From contig CAVSQX010000002.1 of the NCBI GenBank assembly GCA_963730225.1, positions 62,001-126,000 of the forward strand: DNA of 64,000 nt, read 5' to 3'. The notes beneath the pieces are model-generated. The model was given only the letters and a program-made list of their open reading frames with translations. It was not told the origin of the DNA and searched no databases. Below are positions 35,579 to 43,996 of this stretch, one piece after another. A program made the position numbers and the translations under genes. The number at the start of each line of letters is the position of its first letter. The first letter of the stretch is position 1. The stretch is from CAVSQX01 sp963730225. GTDB lineage: Bacteria; Planctomycetota; Phycisphaerae; Tepidisphaerales; Tepidisphaeraceae.

Positions 35579-36591
35579 CGCTTCCTCCCCAGCACCAGGT
35601 ATCGCGCCACCAGATTGAACAGCAGCGACATGAGAAGCAGAATCAGCGCCACTTCCACCAGGCTCGATTTTTCCAAATCCTGGCTGACTTCCCCGAAGCT
35701 GACGGCCAGCAGGCTAGACATCGTCTGCGCCGGGTCAAACAGAGAAAAGCGAATTTGCGTCGTGATGCCGATGACCATGGTGACGGCCATCGTCTCCCCG
35801 GCCGCCCGTGCCAGTCCCAGCGTCACCGCTCCCAGCAGCCCGCTGCGGCCGAACTTCAGCATCTCCTTGCAACTCTGCCACCATGTCGCCCCCAGCGCGA
35901 TAACCCCTTCAATCTGCTCCCGCGGCACGGCGTTGAGCACATCGCGCGAAACCGCCGTCACGATCGGCAGAATCATGATCGCCAGGATCAATCCGCCGGC
36001 CAGCAGATCGTTGCCCGTTCGGGCCATCCCCGACTCGCTGCGCCCAAACATCGGCTCGATATGATCGGCCAGCAGCGGCCTCAGCACGAACATGCCCCAC
36101 AGCCCGTACGCCAGACTCGGAATCGCCGCTAGAAACTCGATCAAAAATGAAATCGGCGTCGCCAGCCAGCGCGGCGCAATCCGGCACAAAAAAATCGCCG
36201 CCGCAAAACTGGGCGGCGTTGCCAGCACCAGCGCGATCAACGACGTCACCGCCGTTCCATAAATCACCGCCAGCGCCCCGTACGTCTGGCCGGGCAGGCG
36301 AATCGCATTTCCCGCGGCATCGCGGAGCACCTTCCTTGTCACCGGATCGATCACCGCCGACGGCGTCGTTCGCCAATCCGACGTGTACAGAAATCGCAGC
36401 CCAAACGCTCGAATGCTCGGCGCCGAACCGTAGATCAGCACCACGATCAGCGCCGCCAGCATTCCCACGATCGTCAGCGCTGCCGCCAGCGCCAAACCGT
36501 GCAGCATCCGATCGCCGCTGATCCATCTCGGGCGATTCGATGGCTCCGCCGGCGGCGGAAAATCCGGAGAATTCAAAACGGCCCGCGACAT
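35575..36591 (-). CDS. pstC: Phosphate ABC transporter permease PstC
   Basis: A 338-aa permease starting at ATG 36591, two bases after the PstS stop; a longer frame to 36915 overlaps pstS and is rejected. Six or more hydrophobic segments; LATPPSFAAAIFLCRIAPRW, EFLAAIPSLAYGLWGMFVLR and the EAA loop AVPREQIEGVIALGATWWQS are family hallmarks. A long periplasmic loop (RVLRDAAG-type region, about 65-95) sits after TM1, as in the larger PstC variants. Operon pstS-pstC-pstA. Confidence 0.92.
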   Translation of the reverse strand: MSRAVLNSPDFPPPAEPSNRPRWISGDRMLHGLALAAALTIVGMLAALIVVLIYGSAPSIRAFGLRFLYTSDWRTTPSAVIDPVTRKVLRDAAGNAIRLPGQTYGALAVIYGTAVTSLIALVLATPPSFAAAIFLCRIAPRWLATPISFLIEFLAAIPSLAYGLWGMFVLRPLLADHIEPMFGRSESGMARTGNDLLAGGLILAIMILPIVTAVSRDVLNAVPREQIEGVIALGATWWQSCKEMLKFGRSGLLGAVTLGLARAAGETMAVTMVIGITTQIRFSLFDPAQTMSSLLAVSFGEVSQDLEKSSLVEVALILLLMSLLFNLVARYLVLGRKR

Positions 36592-36593
36592 GC

Positions 36594-37681
36594 CTAGTGG
36601 ACGCCCATTGTCATCCCCTCCAGCGTCCGCACAACTTTTTCGCTCACCGCCGACCCCACCGGCGCGAAATCCAGCGACCGCGCTTCGTTTTGTCCATCGG
36701 TTGCCGCCCAGCGCAGAAAATCCGCCAGGGCTTTGGTCTTGGCCGCGTCCTTGATGTTCGACGGATTCCTGGGAACGATCAGGTACGTGAAAGTCGAAAT
36801 CGGATAAGCCCCGGCGGCCTCCGCATTCCAGATATCCGCCGTCAGTTGCATTCCCGAAAGCCTTTCCCCGCGCTCTGCGCCGCCGCAGAAATCGCCTCCA
36901 CCGTCGGCCCCACAAAATTCCCCGCCCGGTTTTTCACCAGCGCCACCCGCAGACGGTTTCTCGCCGCGTAATTCTGCTCGATGTACCCGATGCTCCCTTT
37001 GATTTCCTTCAGCAGCAGCGTCACCCCGTCGCTCTTTTCCCCGCGCTGCGCCTGCGGCCAATTCGCCGATTTGTCCGTTCCAATGACATCCTTCGCGTCC
37101 TGGCTCTGCGTCGCCAGGTAGCTGCTGAAGACAAACGTGGTTCCGCTTTTGTCTCCGCGCACGATCGGCGTGATCGGCAGATTCGGCAGCCGCAACTGCG
37201 GATTGCACGCCGCGATTTGCGGATCATTCCAATTGGTGACATTCCCCAGGAAGATCTCCGCCAGAACCGGCCCGGTCAGTTTCAATTCCCCTTCAAAATC
37301 CGGCAGGTTGTACGCCACCGCCACCGCGCCGGCGACCGCCGGGATTTCCACGATTTGTCCGCGCGCTTGCTCCAGTTCGTCGCGGCTCATCGGCGCATCC
37401 GACGCCGCGAAGTCGATCGTTTGATCCAGAATTCCCGCGATCCCCGCCCCCGATCCTCTCGGCTGATAGTCGATTTGCACCTGCGGATGGCTGGCCGAGT
37501 ATTCGGCGATCCACCGCTGATAGATCGGCGCCGGAAACGTCGCTCCCGCCCCGCTGATTCGCACTTGCCCCCACGCCCCCGAAGCCAGCAGCCCCGTCAA
37601 CCAAAGGATTGGCGTAACCCATCGCACAGGCGCAAAGCCTAGGCGTCGATTGTTAGAGATTAATGAAGAGCAAGTCCTCAT
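36594..37681 (-). CDS. pstS: Phosphate-binding periplasmic protein PstS (frame break)
   Basis: Signal peptide at the N-terminus (WVTPILWLTGLLASGAWG), then the family start VRISGAGATFPAPIYQRWIA and the phosphate-ligand motifs YQPRGSGAGIAGI, DFAASDAPMS and RGDKSGTTFVFSSYLA. The frame breaks near 36857, where one G of a G-run is missing (…AAAQSAG | ERLSGMQLTADIW). The continuation ends ALADFLRWAATDG … TLEGMTMGVH at 36594. About 362 aa, normal for PstS. Delivers phosphate to PstC/PstA. Given intact conserved text on both sides, error is likelier than inactivation. Confidence 0.88.
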
Positions 37682-37720
37682 GCGATCTCGCTTATGTTAC
37701 AATCTCCCCGGAGACCAGCC

Positions 37721-38125
37721 ATGAAATCCAACCTCATTCTCCTGCCACTGCTCGTGTTCACTTTCGCCGCCGCTCGCCCCTGGCAACTGATGCGCGATCC
37801 TCTGGAAGGCAAATGGGACGTTACCGTCACACCCGACGACGACGCCCACGGCAACGGCGGTCGGGAGTTCAAGGATACCGTCACCTTCAAGAACGGGACC
37901 TTCAGTTCCCCCGCGATGAAGAAGCACGGCTTCGACGACGCGGAATACGAAGAAAACACCCGACCCGCCGGAATTGGCGAATTCACGGTGATTCAGAAAA
38001 GCAAAACCGAAGGTAAAATCAAATGGCACGGCACCATCGCCGCCACCGACATGACCGGCGATGTCACCTGGACCAAAGACGACGGAACCGTTCTCAACTA
38101 CACCCTGAAAGGTGAGCGCGACTGA
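37721..38125 (+). CDS. Small secreted protein, unknown
   Basis: A 134-aa protein with a signal peptide (MKSNLILLPLLVFTFAAA), followed by a lipocalin-like short beta-rich text: GKWDVTVTPDDDAHGNGGRE, FKDTVTFKNGTFSSPAM, GTIAATDMTGDVTWTKDDGT and YTLKGERD. Divergent from pstS. Family not recognised beyond a general similarity to small planctomycetal secreted beta proteins; periplasmic location expected. Confidence 0.65.
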   Translation: MKSNLILLPLLVFTFAAARPWQLMRDPLEGKWDVTVTPDDDAHGNGGREFKDTVTFKNGTFSSPAMKKHGFDDAEYEENTRPAGIGEFTVIQKSKTEGKIKWHGTIAATDMTGDVTWTKDDGTVLNYTLKGERD

Positions 38126-38151
38126 AAGTGCCGCATCGTCCCGGCGCGATT

Positions 38152-38280
38152 TCACCCATTGGCGATCATGCAGCAGACCAGCAGCAGCGCCGCCAGCCAC
38201 AGAATCGCGTAGACACAATCGCGCACCACGGATGAATCATCCGATTTGGGCGTTCCAAAATTAGCTTCGCCACTTCTCAT
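38152..38280 (-). CDS. Small single-span membrane protein (42 aa)
   Basis: A short frame MRSGEANFGTPKSDDSSVVR followed by a hydrophobic helix YAILWLAALLLVCCMIANG. The start is preceded by no strong Shine-Dalgarno. The amphipathic-then-transmembrane pattern is coherent, so translation is plausible. No family known. Confidence 0.35.
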   Translation of the reverse strand: MRSGEANFGTPKSDDSSVVRDCVYAILWLAALLLVCCMIANG

Positions 38281-38351
38281 ACCCGTCCTGACAATCCCCG
38301 CGAAATGGCTTCCTGCCCACTAGAAAGTCGGCCCCTTTGTATAACGGAGCG

Positions 38352-39065
38352 ATGCCCGCAAAATCAAGAAAAATCCACTCGTTGGTGCAGTTAAAACGGC
38401 AGATCGAAGCTTGCACGCGCTGCCCCCGGTTGACTCGCTATCGCCGCTCCATTGCCCAATCGAAGCGACGCGCTTTCGCTCAGTGGAATTACTGGGGCAA
38501 ACCCGTCGCCGGCTTTGGCGATCCCGCCGCCTCCATCTGGATCGTCGGCCTGGCTCCCGCCGCCCACGGGGCAAACCGCACCGGCCGCGTTTTCACCGGC
38601 GATCGCAGCGGCGATTTTCTCTTCGCCGCCCTCCACCGCCGCGGATTGGCCAACCAACCCACCAGCCTTCATCGCGACGATGGCCTGAAGCTGAATAACT
38701 GTTTCATCAGCGCCGCCATCCGCTGCGCTCCCCCGGCCAACAAGCCGTCGCCTCAAGAGTCGGCCAATTGCAGCGGCTACCTCGACCAGGAATGGCGCCT
38801 GCTTTCCCGCAAGCGCGTGATTCTTGCCCTTGGTTCCATCGCCTGGAACGCGGCGTGGGCATTGGCTCTTCGTCAGAAATGTCCCGATATCTCGCCACGA
38901 CCGTCGTTTGCCCACGGCGCCGTCGTGCAATTGCAACCCAGCCTCTGGCTCCTCGGCTCCTATCACGTCAGCCAGCAAAATACATTCACCGGCCGGCTCA
39001 CGCCGGAAATGTTCGATGCGATCGTCCGCAATTGCATCGCCTTGGCGTCCGATTCTCACTGCTGA
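38352..39065 (+). CDS. Family 5 uracil-DNA glycosylase (UdgB-like)
   Basis: A 237-aa base-excision repair enzyme. The characteristic UDGb active-site text IWIVGLAPAAHGANRTGRVF-TGDRSGDFLFAAL is intact, as is the second motif LWLLGSYHVSQQNTFTGRL. Iron-sulfur cysteines are seen in ACTRCPRL, IRCAPPANKPS and ESANCSGYL. It should remove uracil or deaminated bases from DNA. Start at ATG 38352 (an upstream TTG frame is possible). Convergent with a prepilin gene, with a ten-base overlap at the 3' ends. Confidence 0.88.
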   Translation: MPAKSRKIHSLVQLKRQIEACTRCPRLTRYRRSIAQSKRRAFAQWNYWGKPVAGFGDPAASIWIVGLAPAAHGANRTGRVFTGDRSGDFLFAALHRRGLANQPTSLHRDDGLKLNNCFISAAIRCAPPANKPSPQESANCSGYLDQEWRLLSRKRVILALGSIAWNAAWALALRQKCPDISPRPSFAHGAVVQLQPSLWLLGSYHVSQQNTFTGRLTPEMFDAIVRNCIALASDSHC

Positions 39066-39811
39066 TCGAGTTGAGTCCAAATCGATCCCGCCGCCGTCAG
39101 GCTGTACTGAAACTGGTTGCTCTGATCCGTTTGCGGAAATGGATTCCCGCATTGGCTCAGAAATGCATCGAAGCATTTTCGATCCACCCATCGCGCCGAG
39201 CCATTTCCATACAGCACATTCACGCCGCTCACATGCCGCGTGTTCACCCGCAGCGGCCACGAAACCAGATCCGCCAGAATCGCCTTGCTTTTGAACGCCG
39301 TCAGATGCGGTAGAACCGTCCCGTCCACCGGATCGTCCGGCAGCGCCGCCTCCGGCCGGCATCCATATCCCGAGTAAACATTCGCCGCCGGCGTCGCCGT
39401 CGGTGAACTCGGCCACGGATTCTGTATCGAATTGAACTGTTCCTTCGGATCGTTCTCCGCCGGGCAATAAAACACCTGCGGCTGCGTCATCAATCCCGCG
39501 TGAAAAACCCATCCAAAAATCGGAAACGTGTTCGTCGTCGCGCTGTACACCATGCTGTTGAACTGCATCGACGGAATCGGCTCGGCTCGATATCCCAGCG
39601 GAACCTGATCGTGATTATCTCCCGCATAAAACATCAGAATCTGATCCACCTGCCGCAGATTGCTCAGGCACGCCGCCCGCTTGGCCGCATCGTTCGCCTT
39701 GCTCAGCGCCGGCATCAACACGGCCAGCAACAGCGCGATGATGCCGATGACGACCAGTAGTTCCACGAGGGTAAAACCGCGTCGGTGGCCTCCTCTTTCC
39801 ATGGGGGCCAT
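39056..39811 (-). CDS. Prepilin-like (pseudopilin) protein
   Basis: About 251 aa from ATG 39811 (or 248 from 39802). Leader MAPMERGGHRRG, then FTLVELLVVIGIIALLLAVL and SNLRQVDQILMFYAGDNHDQ. It ends with an NVLYGNGSARWVDRKCFDAF block equivalent to the FADGS region of planctomycetal pseudopilins. Likely cleaved by prepilin peptidase. The AT-rich palindrome 39819-39839 lies immediately upstream. Confidence 0.85.
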   Translation of the reverse strand: MAPMERGGHRRGFTLVELLVVIGIIALLLAVLMPALSKANDAAKRAACLSNLRQVDQILMFYAGDNHDQVPLGYRAEPIPSMQFNSMVYSATTNTFPIFGWVFHAGLMTQPQVFYCPAENDPKEQFNSIQNPWPSSPTATPAANVYSGYGCRPEAALPDDPVDGTVLPHLTAFKSKAILADLVSWPLRVNTRHVSGVNVLYGNGSARWVDRKCFDAFLSQCGNPFPQTDQSNQFQYSLTAAGSIWTQLDQQ

Positions 39812-39818
39812 GATACCG

Positions 39819-39839
39819 AAAATTCGAATTTCGAATTTT
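39819..39839. repeat. AT-rich perfect palindrome (AAAATTCGAA-T-TTCGAATTTT)
   Basis: Ten-pair inverted repeat with one spacer base, followed by a further CATTCGAATTT. It sits between the divergent pseudopilin and NifU-like genes. The TTCGAA core recurs in the palindromic region at 50610-50745. Confidence 0.8.
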
Positions 39840-39907
39840 ATCATTCGAATTTCCCCCGTATCCGCGGGGCCGTGGCTTTCCCCCCATTTCCCCGATACAA
39901 TCCCACC

Positions 39908-40165
39908 ATGTCCGCCGCCGCCCCCAGCACTCAGCCGACCCTGCGTGATCGTGTCCAGGACGTGATCAACCTCATTCGTCCCGCCGTGCAGGCCGACGGC
40001 GGCGACATCGAATTGGTCGATGTCCTCTCCGACGGCACCGTCCAAATCCGTTTCCACGGCGCCTGCCACGGCTGTCCCAGCAGCACCATGACGCTCCAGA
40101 TGGGCATCGAACGCAATCTCATGGACCTGGTGCCCGAAGTGAAGCGCGTTCTTCCGGTGCAGTGA
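39908..40165 (+). CDS. NifU-like C-terminal domain protein (Fe-S carrier)
   Basis: An 85-aa standalone Nfu domain: LRDRVQDVINLIRPAVQADG-GDIELVDVLSDGTVQIRFHG, then the Fe-S ligating CxxC in ACHGCPSSTMTLQMGIE. Serves as an iron-sulfur cluster scaffold or carrier. First gene of a short rightward set. Confidence 0.88.
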   Translation: MSAAAPSTQPTLRDRVQDVINLIRPAVQADGGDIELVDVLSDGTVQIRFHGACHGCPSSTMTLQMGIERNLMDLVPEVKRVLPVQ

Positions 40166-40169
40166 GCTC

Positions 40170-40553
40170 ATGGAGATCGTCAGCTACGCCGTTCCCGATC
40201 CCAACGCCAAGGCTCATCGTCGCCAGGCCGTCATTCGCCTCGCTCTGCAAACCGCCCATCGCTGCGCCGCCGCCGCGCTGCTGCTGACCTTGGCCGCCTG
40301 GGCGCTGGCCTACGAGCACCAGGATTTTCATTGGCCGCTGGCGATCGCCTTCGCCGCCGCCGACATCGGGTTTTGCGCCGCGCTTCTCGCACTGACAATT
40401 TCTCGCCGCGCCCGGCTCCGCGGCGGCGAAGCGTTCGGCGTTTTCCTTTTTAATCTGATCTTTCTGATTCTCTCGTTGCAGATGATGCTCTTCTCTCGCC
40501 TCGACGTGATCCGGACAATGTTGGAACAATTCTTTTCACCGCCGCCCGGATGA
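40170..40553 (+). CDS. Small membrane protein, unknown
   Basis: A 127-aa protein with three hydrophobic segments (RCAAAALLLTLAAWALAY, LAIAFAAADIGFCAALLALT, GVFLFNLIFLILSLQMMLF). Overlaps the tadA start by ATGA. Family not recognised. Confidence 0.65.
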   Translation: MEIVSYAVPDPNAKAHRRQAVIRLALQTAHRCAAAALLLTLAAWALAYEHQDFHWPLAIAFAAADIGFCAALLALTISRRARLRGGEAFGVFLFNLIFLILSLQMMLFSRLDVIRTMLEQFFSPPPG

Positions 40554-41017
40554 CTCCGCAACACTGGATGCTCCAGGCGCTGGCCCAGGCCCGCCTCGCC
40601 GTTGAAGCTGATGAGGTCCCCATCGGCTGCGTCATCGTTCACGATCCAACCGATCGAATCGTCGGCGTCGGAAACAACCGCCGCGAATCCGACAACGATC
40701 CCACCGCCCACGCCGAAATCCTCGCCCTCCGCCAGGCCGGTCAGACGCTTGGCGATTGGCGGCTGCTCGATTGCTCCATCTACGTCACTCTCGAGCCCTG
40801 CCCCATGTGCGCCGGAGCCATCGTCAACGCCCGCATTCCCCGGCTTTTTTACGGTTGCCCCGATCCAAAAGCCGGCGCAGTGCGCACGCTTTTCAAGCTC
40901 TGCGACGATCCGCGGCTCAATCACCGAGTCGAAACCATCCCCGGCATACTCGCCGACCAATGCGCCCAACTGCTCACCGACTTTTTCCGCCGTCAGCGCG
41001 CCGCCGGGAAGAAATGA
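40550..41017 (+). CDS. tadA: tRNA-specific adenosine deaminase
   Basis: A 155-aa zinc deaminase that converts A34 to inosine in tRNA-Arg(ACG), an essential wobble modification. Motifs: the zinc/catalytic HAE in DPTAHAEILALRQAGQ and the PCxxC in VTLEPCPMCAGAIVNARI, plus GAVRTLFKLCDDPRLNH, the typical TadA tail. ATGA overlaps join it to both neighbours. Confidence 0.92.
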   Translation: MTPQHWMLQALAQARLAVEADEVPIGCVIVHDPTDRIVGVGNNRRESDNDPTAHAEILALRQAGQTLGDWRLLDCSIYVTLEPCPMCAGAIVNARIPRLFYGCPDPKAGAVRTLFKLCDDPRLNHRVETIPGILADQCAQLLTDFFRRQRAAGKK

Positions 41018-41499
41018 GAACCATGCGAGCAACTTTCATTCTCTGCGTCCTTGCCATCGCCCTGACCTCGTTTGCCGTCGATTCGCCGCAATACGACTTC
41101 ACTCGACTCGACACCGTGCTGGGTGTTCACGGCTCCTTTGCCGACGATGTCTGCACCTACACCCTGCCGCGAAGCGATCTGCATGTTGCCGTCGAAGGCA
41201 TGGAAATCCCGTCGGCTGCCGGGCTGGCGTCGGTCTTCCACTTCTTCCGCTGCCCCTGCGGAAAAATCCGCGTCGTCGGCCAACTCTGTTGCTGTGATTA
41301 CGAATCCAACGACGTGATCGACGCCCTGCGCATCGGCGACGCCATCCGCATCGCCGGCGTCTCGCCAATGCTCATCGGCGACAAGCCGCACATCACGCTG
41401 GTACTCTTCCAGGGCGAAGGCGACGGCGAGGCCCTGGCCGGCGTGTTGCGCGGAGCCATCCGCTGGATCGGCACCGCACGAATGGCCGCGAAGAAATGA
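41014..41499 (+). CDS. Secreted DUF1259 (LppY/LpqO-like) protein
   Basis: A 161-aa protein with a signal peptide (ATFILCVLAIALTSFAVD), then the DUF1259 pattern FTRLDTVLGVHGSFADDVCT-YTLPRSDLHVAVEGMEIPSA. A Cys-rich middle (FRCPCGKIRVVGQLCCCDYE) follows, then ITLVLFQGEGDGEALAGVLR. The Cys cluster is unusual and suggests metal binding. Function of the family is not known. Confidence 0.6.
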   Translation: MRTMRATFILCVLAIALTSFAVDSPQYDFTRLDTVLGVHGSFADDVCTYTLPRSDLHVAVEGMEIPSAAGLASVFHFFRCPCGKIRVVGQLCCCDYESNDVIDALRIGDAIRIAGVSPMLIGDKPHITLVLFQGEGDGEALAGVLRGAIRWIGTARMAAKK

Positions 41500-41548
41500 T
41501 GAATGCAGAATGCAGAATGAGATGCCTATTCACCATTCTGCATTCATC
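41498..41548. repeat. Inverted repeat GATGAATGCAGAATG … CATTCTGCATTCATC
   Basis: Perfect 15-base arms (41498-41512 and 41534-41548) between the convergent DUF1259 and HtrA genes, overlapping the stop of the former. Additional CAGAATG and ATCATTTC words extend the symmetry. May act as a bidirectional terminator or belong to a repeat family. Confidence 0.8.
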
Positions 41549-41553
41549 CTTCA

Positions 41554-42573
41554 TCATTTCCCATCTTCCGCCGGCGTCACCTCAAACGACAGCAACTCGG
41601 TGCCGCGCAACACCGTTATCGGCGAACTAATCCCCACCCGCTGATCCGTCAGCAGACGCTGTAGATCATCGATCGTGAAAATCGGCTTCCCGTCGAATCC
41701 CACGATGATATCTCCCTGCCGCACCCCCGCTCGATACGCCGGGCTGTCGCTTTCCATGTTGATGATCAGCACGCCGGTATCGACATCCAGCTTGTGGAAT
41801 CGCACCACCTTCCGCGGCAGCGGCACATTTTGTCCCGCCACGCCGATGAAGCTGCGGCGAATTCGACCATCCCGAATCAGCCGGGCCGCCACAAATTGTG
41901 CGGTGTTTCCCGGAATCGCAAAACAGATTCCCTGGGCCATCGGAATGATCGCCGTGTTGACGCCGATCACCCGTCCCCGGCTGTCGCTCAGCGGGCCGCC
42001 GCTGTTGCCCGGGTTCAATGCCGCATCGGTCTGCACGATGTTGTCGATCAGCCGGCCCGTCTGCGATCGAAAGCTGCGAGCCAGATTGCTCACCACCCCC
42101 GCCGTCACCGTTGTCTGAAATCCGTACGGATTTCCGATCGCCACCACCAGTTGCCCGACCTGGATCGCCGATGAATCGCCGAACTCCACCGCCGGCAATC
42201 CGCTGGCGGTCACGTGAATCACGGCCAGATCCGTCTGCGGATCATCGCCGACGATTCGTCCCGGCAACTTCGTTCCATCCTGAAACGTCAGATCGATCTT
42301 CGCCGCATCATGCACGACGTGGCTGTTGGTCAGCACGAATCCATCCGGCGTGAAGACAAAGCCCGACCCGCTTCCCTGCCCACGCCGACCCCGGCGATCC
42401 GGCACATGCACGTCGATATTCACCACCGCCGGGCTCACTCGGCGGGCCGCGCCGATCACCGCGTTGGAGTACGCATCCAGCAACTCCCCGTCGTTGGCCA
42501 CCGTCGTCGCCACCGCGGACGGCTCGGCAATTCCGTTCGTATTTGAAATCAATTCCGCAATTCGGTTTTTCAT
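41554..42573 (-). CDS. HtrA/DegP-family serine protease with PDZ domain, no signal peptide
   Basis: A 339-aa trypsin-like protease. His in VLTNSHVVHDA, Asp in QTDLAVIHV, Ser in LNPGNSGGPLSD; then a single PDZ domain (GVLIINMESDSPAYRAGVRQ-GDIIVGFDGKPIFTIDDL). Start ATG 42573 has AGGAG at proper spacing. The N-terminus (MKNRIAELISNTNGIAEPSA) has no signal peptide or membrane anchor, unlike typical periplasmic HtrA. It may be cytoplasmic or secreted by another route. Confidence 0.88.
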   Translation of the reverse strand: MKNRIAELISNTNGIAEPSAVATTVANDGELLDAYSNAVIGAARRVSPAVVNIDVHVPDRRGRRGQGSGSGFVFTPDGFVLTNSHVVHDAAKIDLTFQDGTKLPGRIVGDDPQTDLAVIHVTASGLPAVEFGDSSAIQVGQLVVAIGNPYGFQTTVTAGVVSNLARSFRSQTGRLIDNIVQTDAALNPGNSGGPLSDSRGRVIGVNTAIIPMAQGICFAIPGNTAQFVAARLIRDGRIRRSFIGVAGQNVPLPRKVVRFHKLDVDTGVLIINMESDSPAYRAGVRQGDIIVGFDGKPIFTIDDLQRLLTDQRVGISSPITVLRGTELLSFEVTPAEDGK

Positions 42574-42682
42574 ATTCGAACTCCTCGATGCGCTATTTTC
42601 ACGCATCCAGGAATTCTAGGCGCGCCGGTCAAGCCCCCTGACGCCGGGTCTGAGGGTACTCCCGAAGACCCGGATTCCGGCT

Positions 42683-43840
42683 TCAAAACCTACTCTTCCC
42701 CTTGGTCAGCACACGCTCCAGAATTGAATTGAGCGTTCCGCACACCCGATCGATCTGCACGCTGTTCATCCCCCCGAAAAACGGCAGCGCCAGCGTCCGC
42801 GCCGCCACATACTCGCACACCGGAAACATCCCCTCCTCAAATCCAAACTTCTCCGCCATATACGGCTGCAAATGAATCGGCGGGAAATAATTGTTGCACC
42901 CGATCCCCTCCGCCCGCAGTTGCCGCATCACCTCATCGCGATCGCCGACCTCAAATAAATCGTTCAGCCGAACCACGAAAACAAACCAGCTCATGTGTTC
43001 GTCGGCCGTCAGCGTCGGCAGAATCAGGTAGCGATTGGTCATCAACCGCTCCATGTATTCCCGCGCCACCCTTCGGCGGCGATCCAGAATCTCGTTCAGC
43101 CGCCGCATCTGCACGATTCCAATGGCCGCATTGATTTCGCTGAGCCGATAGTTGTATCCCAATCGCTGGTGCGCCAGCCACGACATTCCTTCGCGCCCCT
43201 GATTTCGCAGGGCTCGGCAAACACCGGCGAACGCATCGTCGTCGGTGACGATCATTCCGCCTTCGCCGGTGGTGATTTGTTTGTTGGGATAAAATCCGAA
43301 CACGCCGCAGCGTCCGAACGATCCGATCGCCCGCCGTGAATGTGTCTCGCCCACATATCCGCCGAATCCCTCGCAACTGTCTTCGATCAGGATCAATTCG
43401 TTTTTCTGCGCCAATTGTTCCAGCTCGACCATTCCGCCTGGATGTCCAAACGCTTCCACCGCGACGATCGCTTTGGTTTTCCGTGTGACGGCCGACGGGA
43501 TTTTGTTCACGTCGACATTCAGCGTTTTCGGATCGATATCCACAAAAACCGGCTTGCCGCCCACGTACAAAATGCAGTTCGCCGACGCCACAAACGAAAA
43601 CGGCGTCGTGATCACCTCATCGCCGGCTCCCACGCCCGCCGCCACCATGCAGCAGTGCAGACCCGCCGTCCCGCTGGAAATCGCCACGCCGTGGCGCCGG
43701 CCGGTCAGCTTTGCCACCGCTTTCTCAAACTCCTCCACCTTCGGCCCGATCGAAAGCGTCGGCGTCTGCATCACTTCGACGACGGCGTCGATCTCCAACT
43801 GCGTGATGTCCGGCTGCGACAATGGAATCGGCTTAGACAT
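42683..43840 (-). CDS. DegT/DnrJ/EryC1/StrS-family aminotransferase
   Basis: A 385-aa PLP-dependent sugar-nucleotide aminotransferase. N-terminal substrate loop (LSQPDITQLEIDAVVEVMQT), PLP phosphate-site TGRRHGVAISSGTAGLHCC, the aspartate-type LILIEDSCEGFGGYV and the Schiff-base lysine in GFYPNKQITTGEGGMIVTDD. Sequence close to the end (YFPPIHLQPYMAEKFGF) is the family C-terminal contact. Probably makes an amino sugar for surface glycan. Divergent from the ABC exporter. Confidence 0.9.
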   Translation of the reverse strand: MSKPIPLSQPDITQLEIDAVVEVMQTPTLSIGPKVEEFEKAVAKLTGRRHGVAISSGTAGLHCCMVAAGVGAGDEVITTPFSFVASANCILYVGGKPVFVDIDPKTLNVDVNKIPSAVTRKTKAIVAVEAFGHPGGMVELEQLAQKNELILIEDSCEGFGGYVGETHSRRAIGSFGRCGVFGFYPNKQITTGEGGMIVTDDDAFAGVCRALRNQGREGMSWLAHQRLGYNYRLSEINAAIGIVQMRRLNEILDRRRRVAREYMERLMTNRYLILPTLTADEHMSWFVFVVRLNDLFEVGDRDEVMRQLRAEGIGCNNYFPPIHLQPYMAEKFGFEEGMFPVCEYVAARTLALPFFGGMNSVQIDRVCGTLNSILERVLTKGKSRF

Positions 43841-43996
43841 GAATCGCTCGAAACTTCCCTATTGAACGGCGCTGACCCCGCCAAGGCCAGTAATTTCCCT
43901 CACCTCGCCACCGCCCGTGCCCGGCGGTACAATTTCCGCCTCGCTGTCCGACAGGGTTTCTTATCGGACGCAAAGCATGGTTGGCATGAGCATTAC

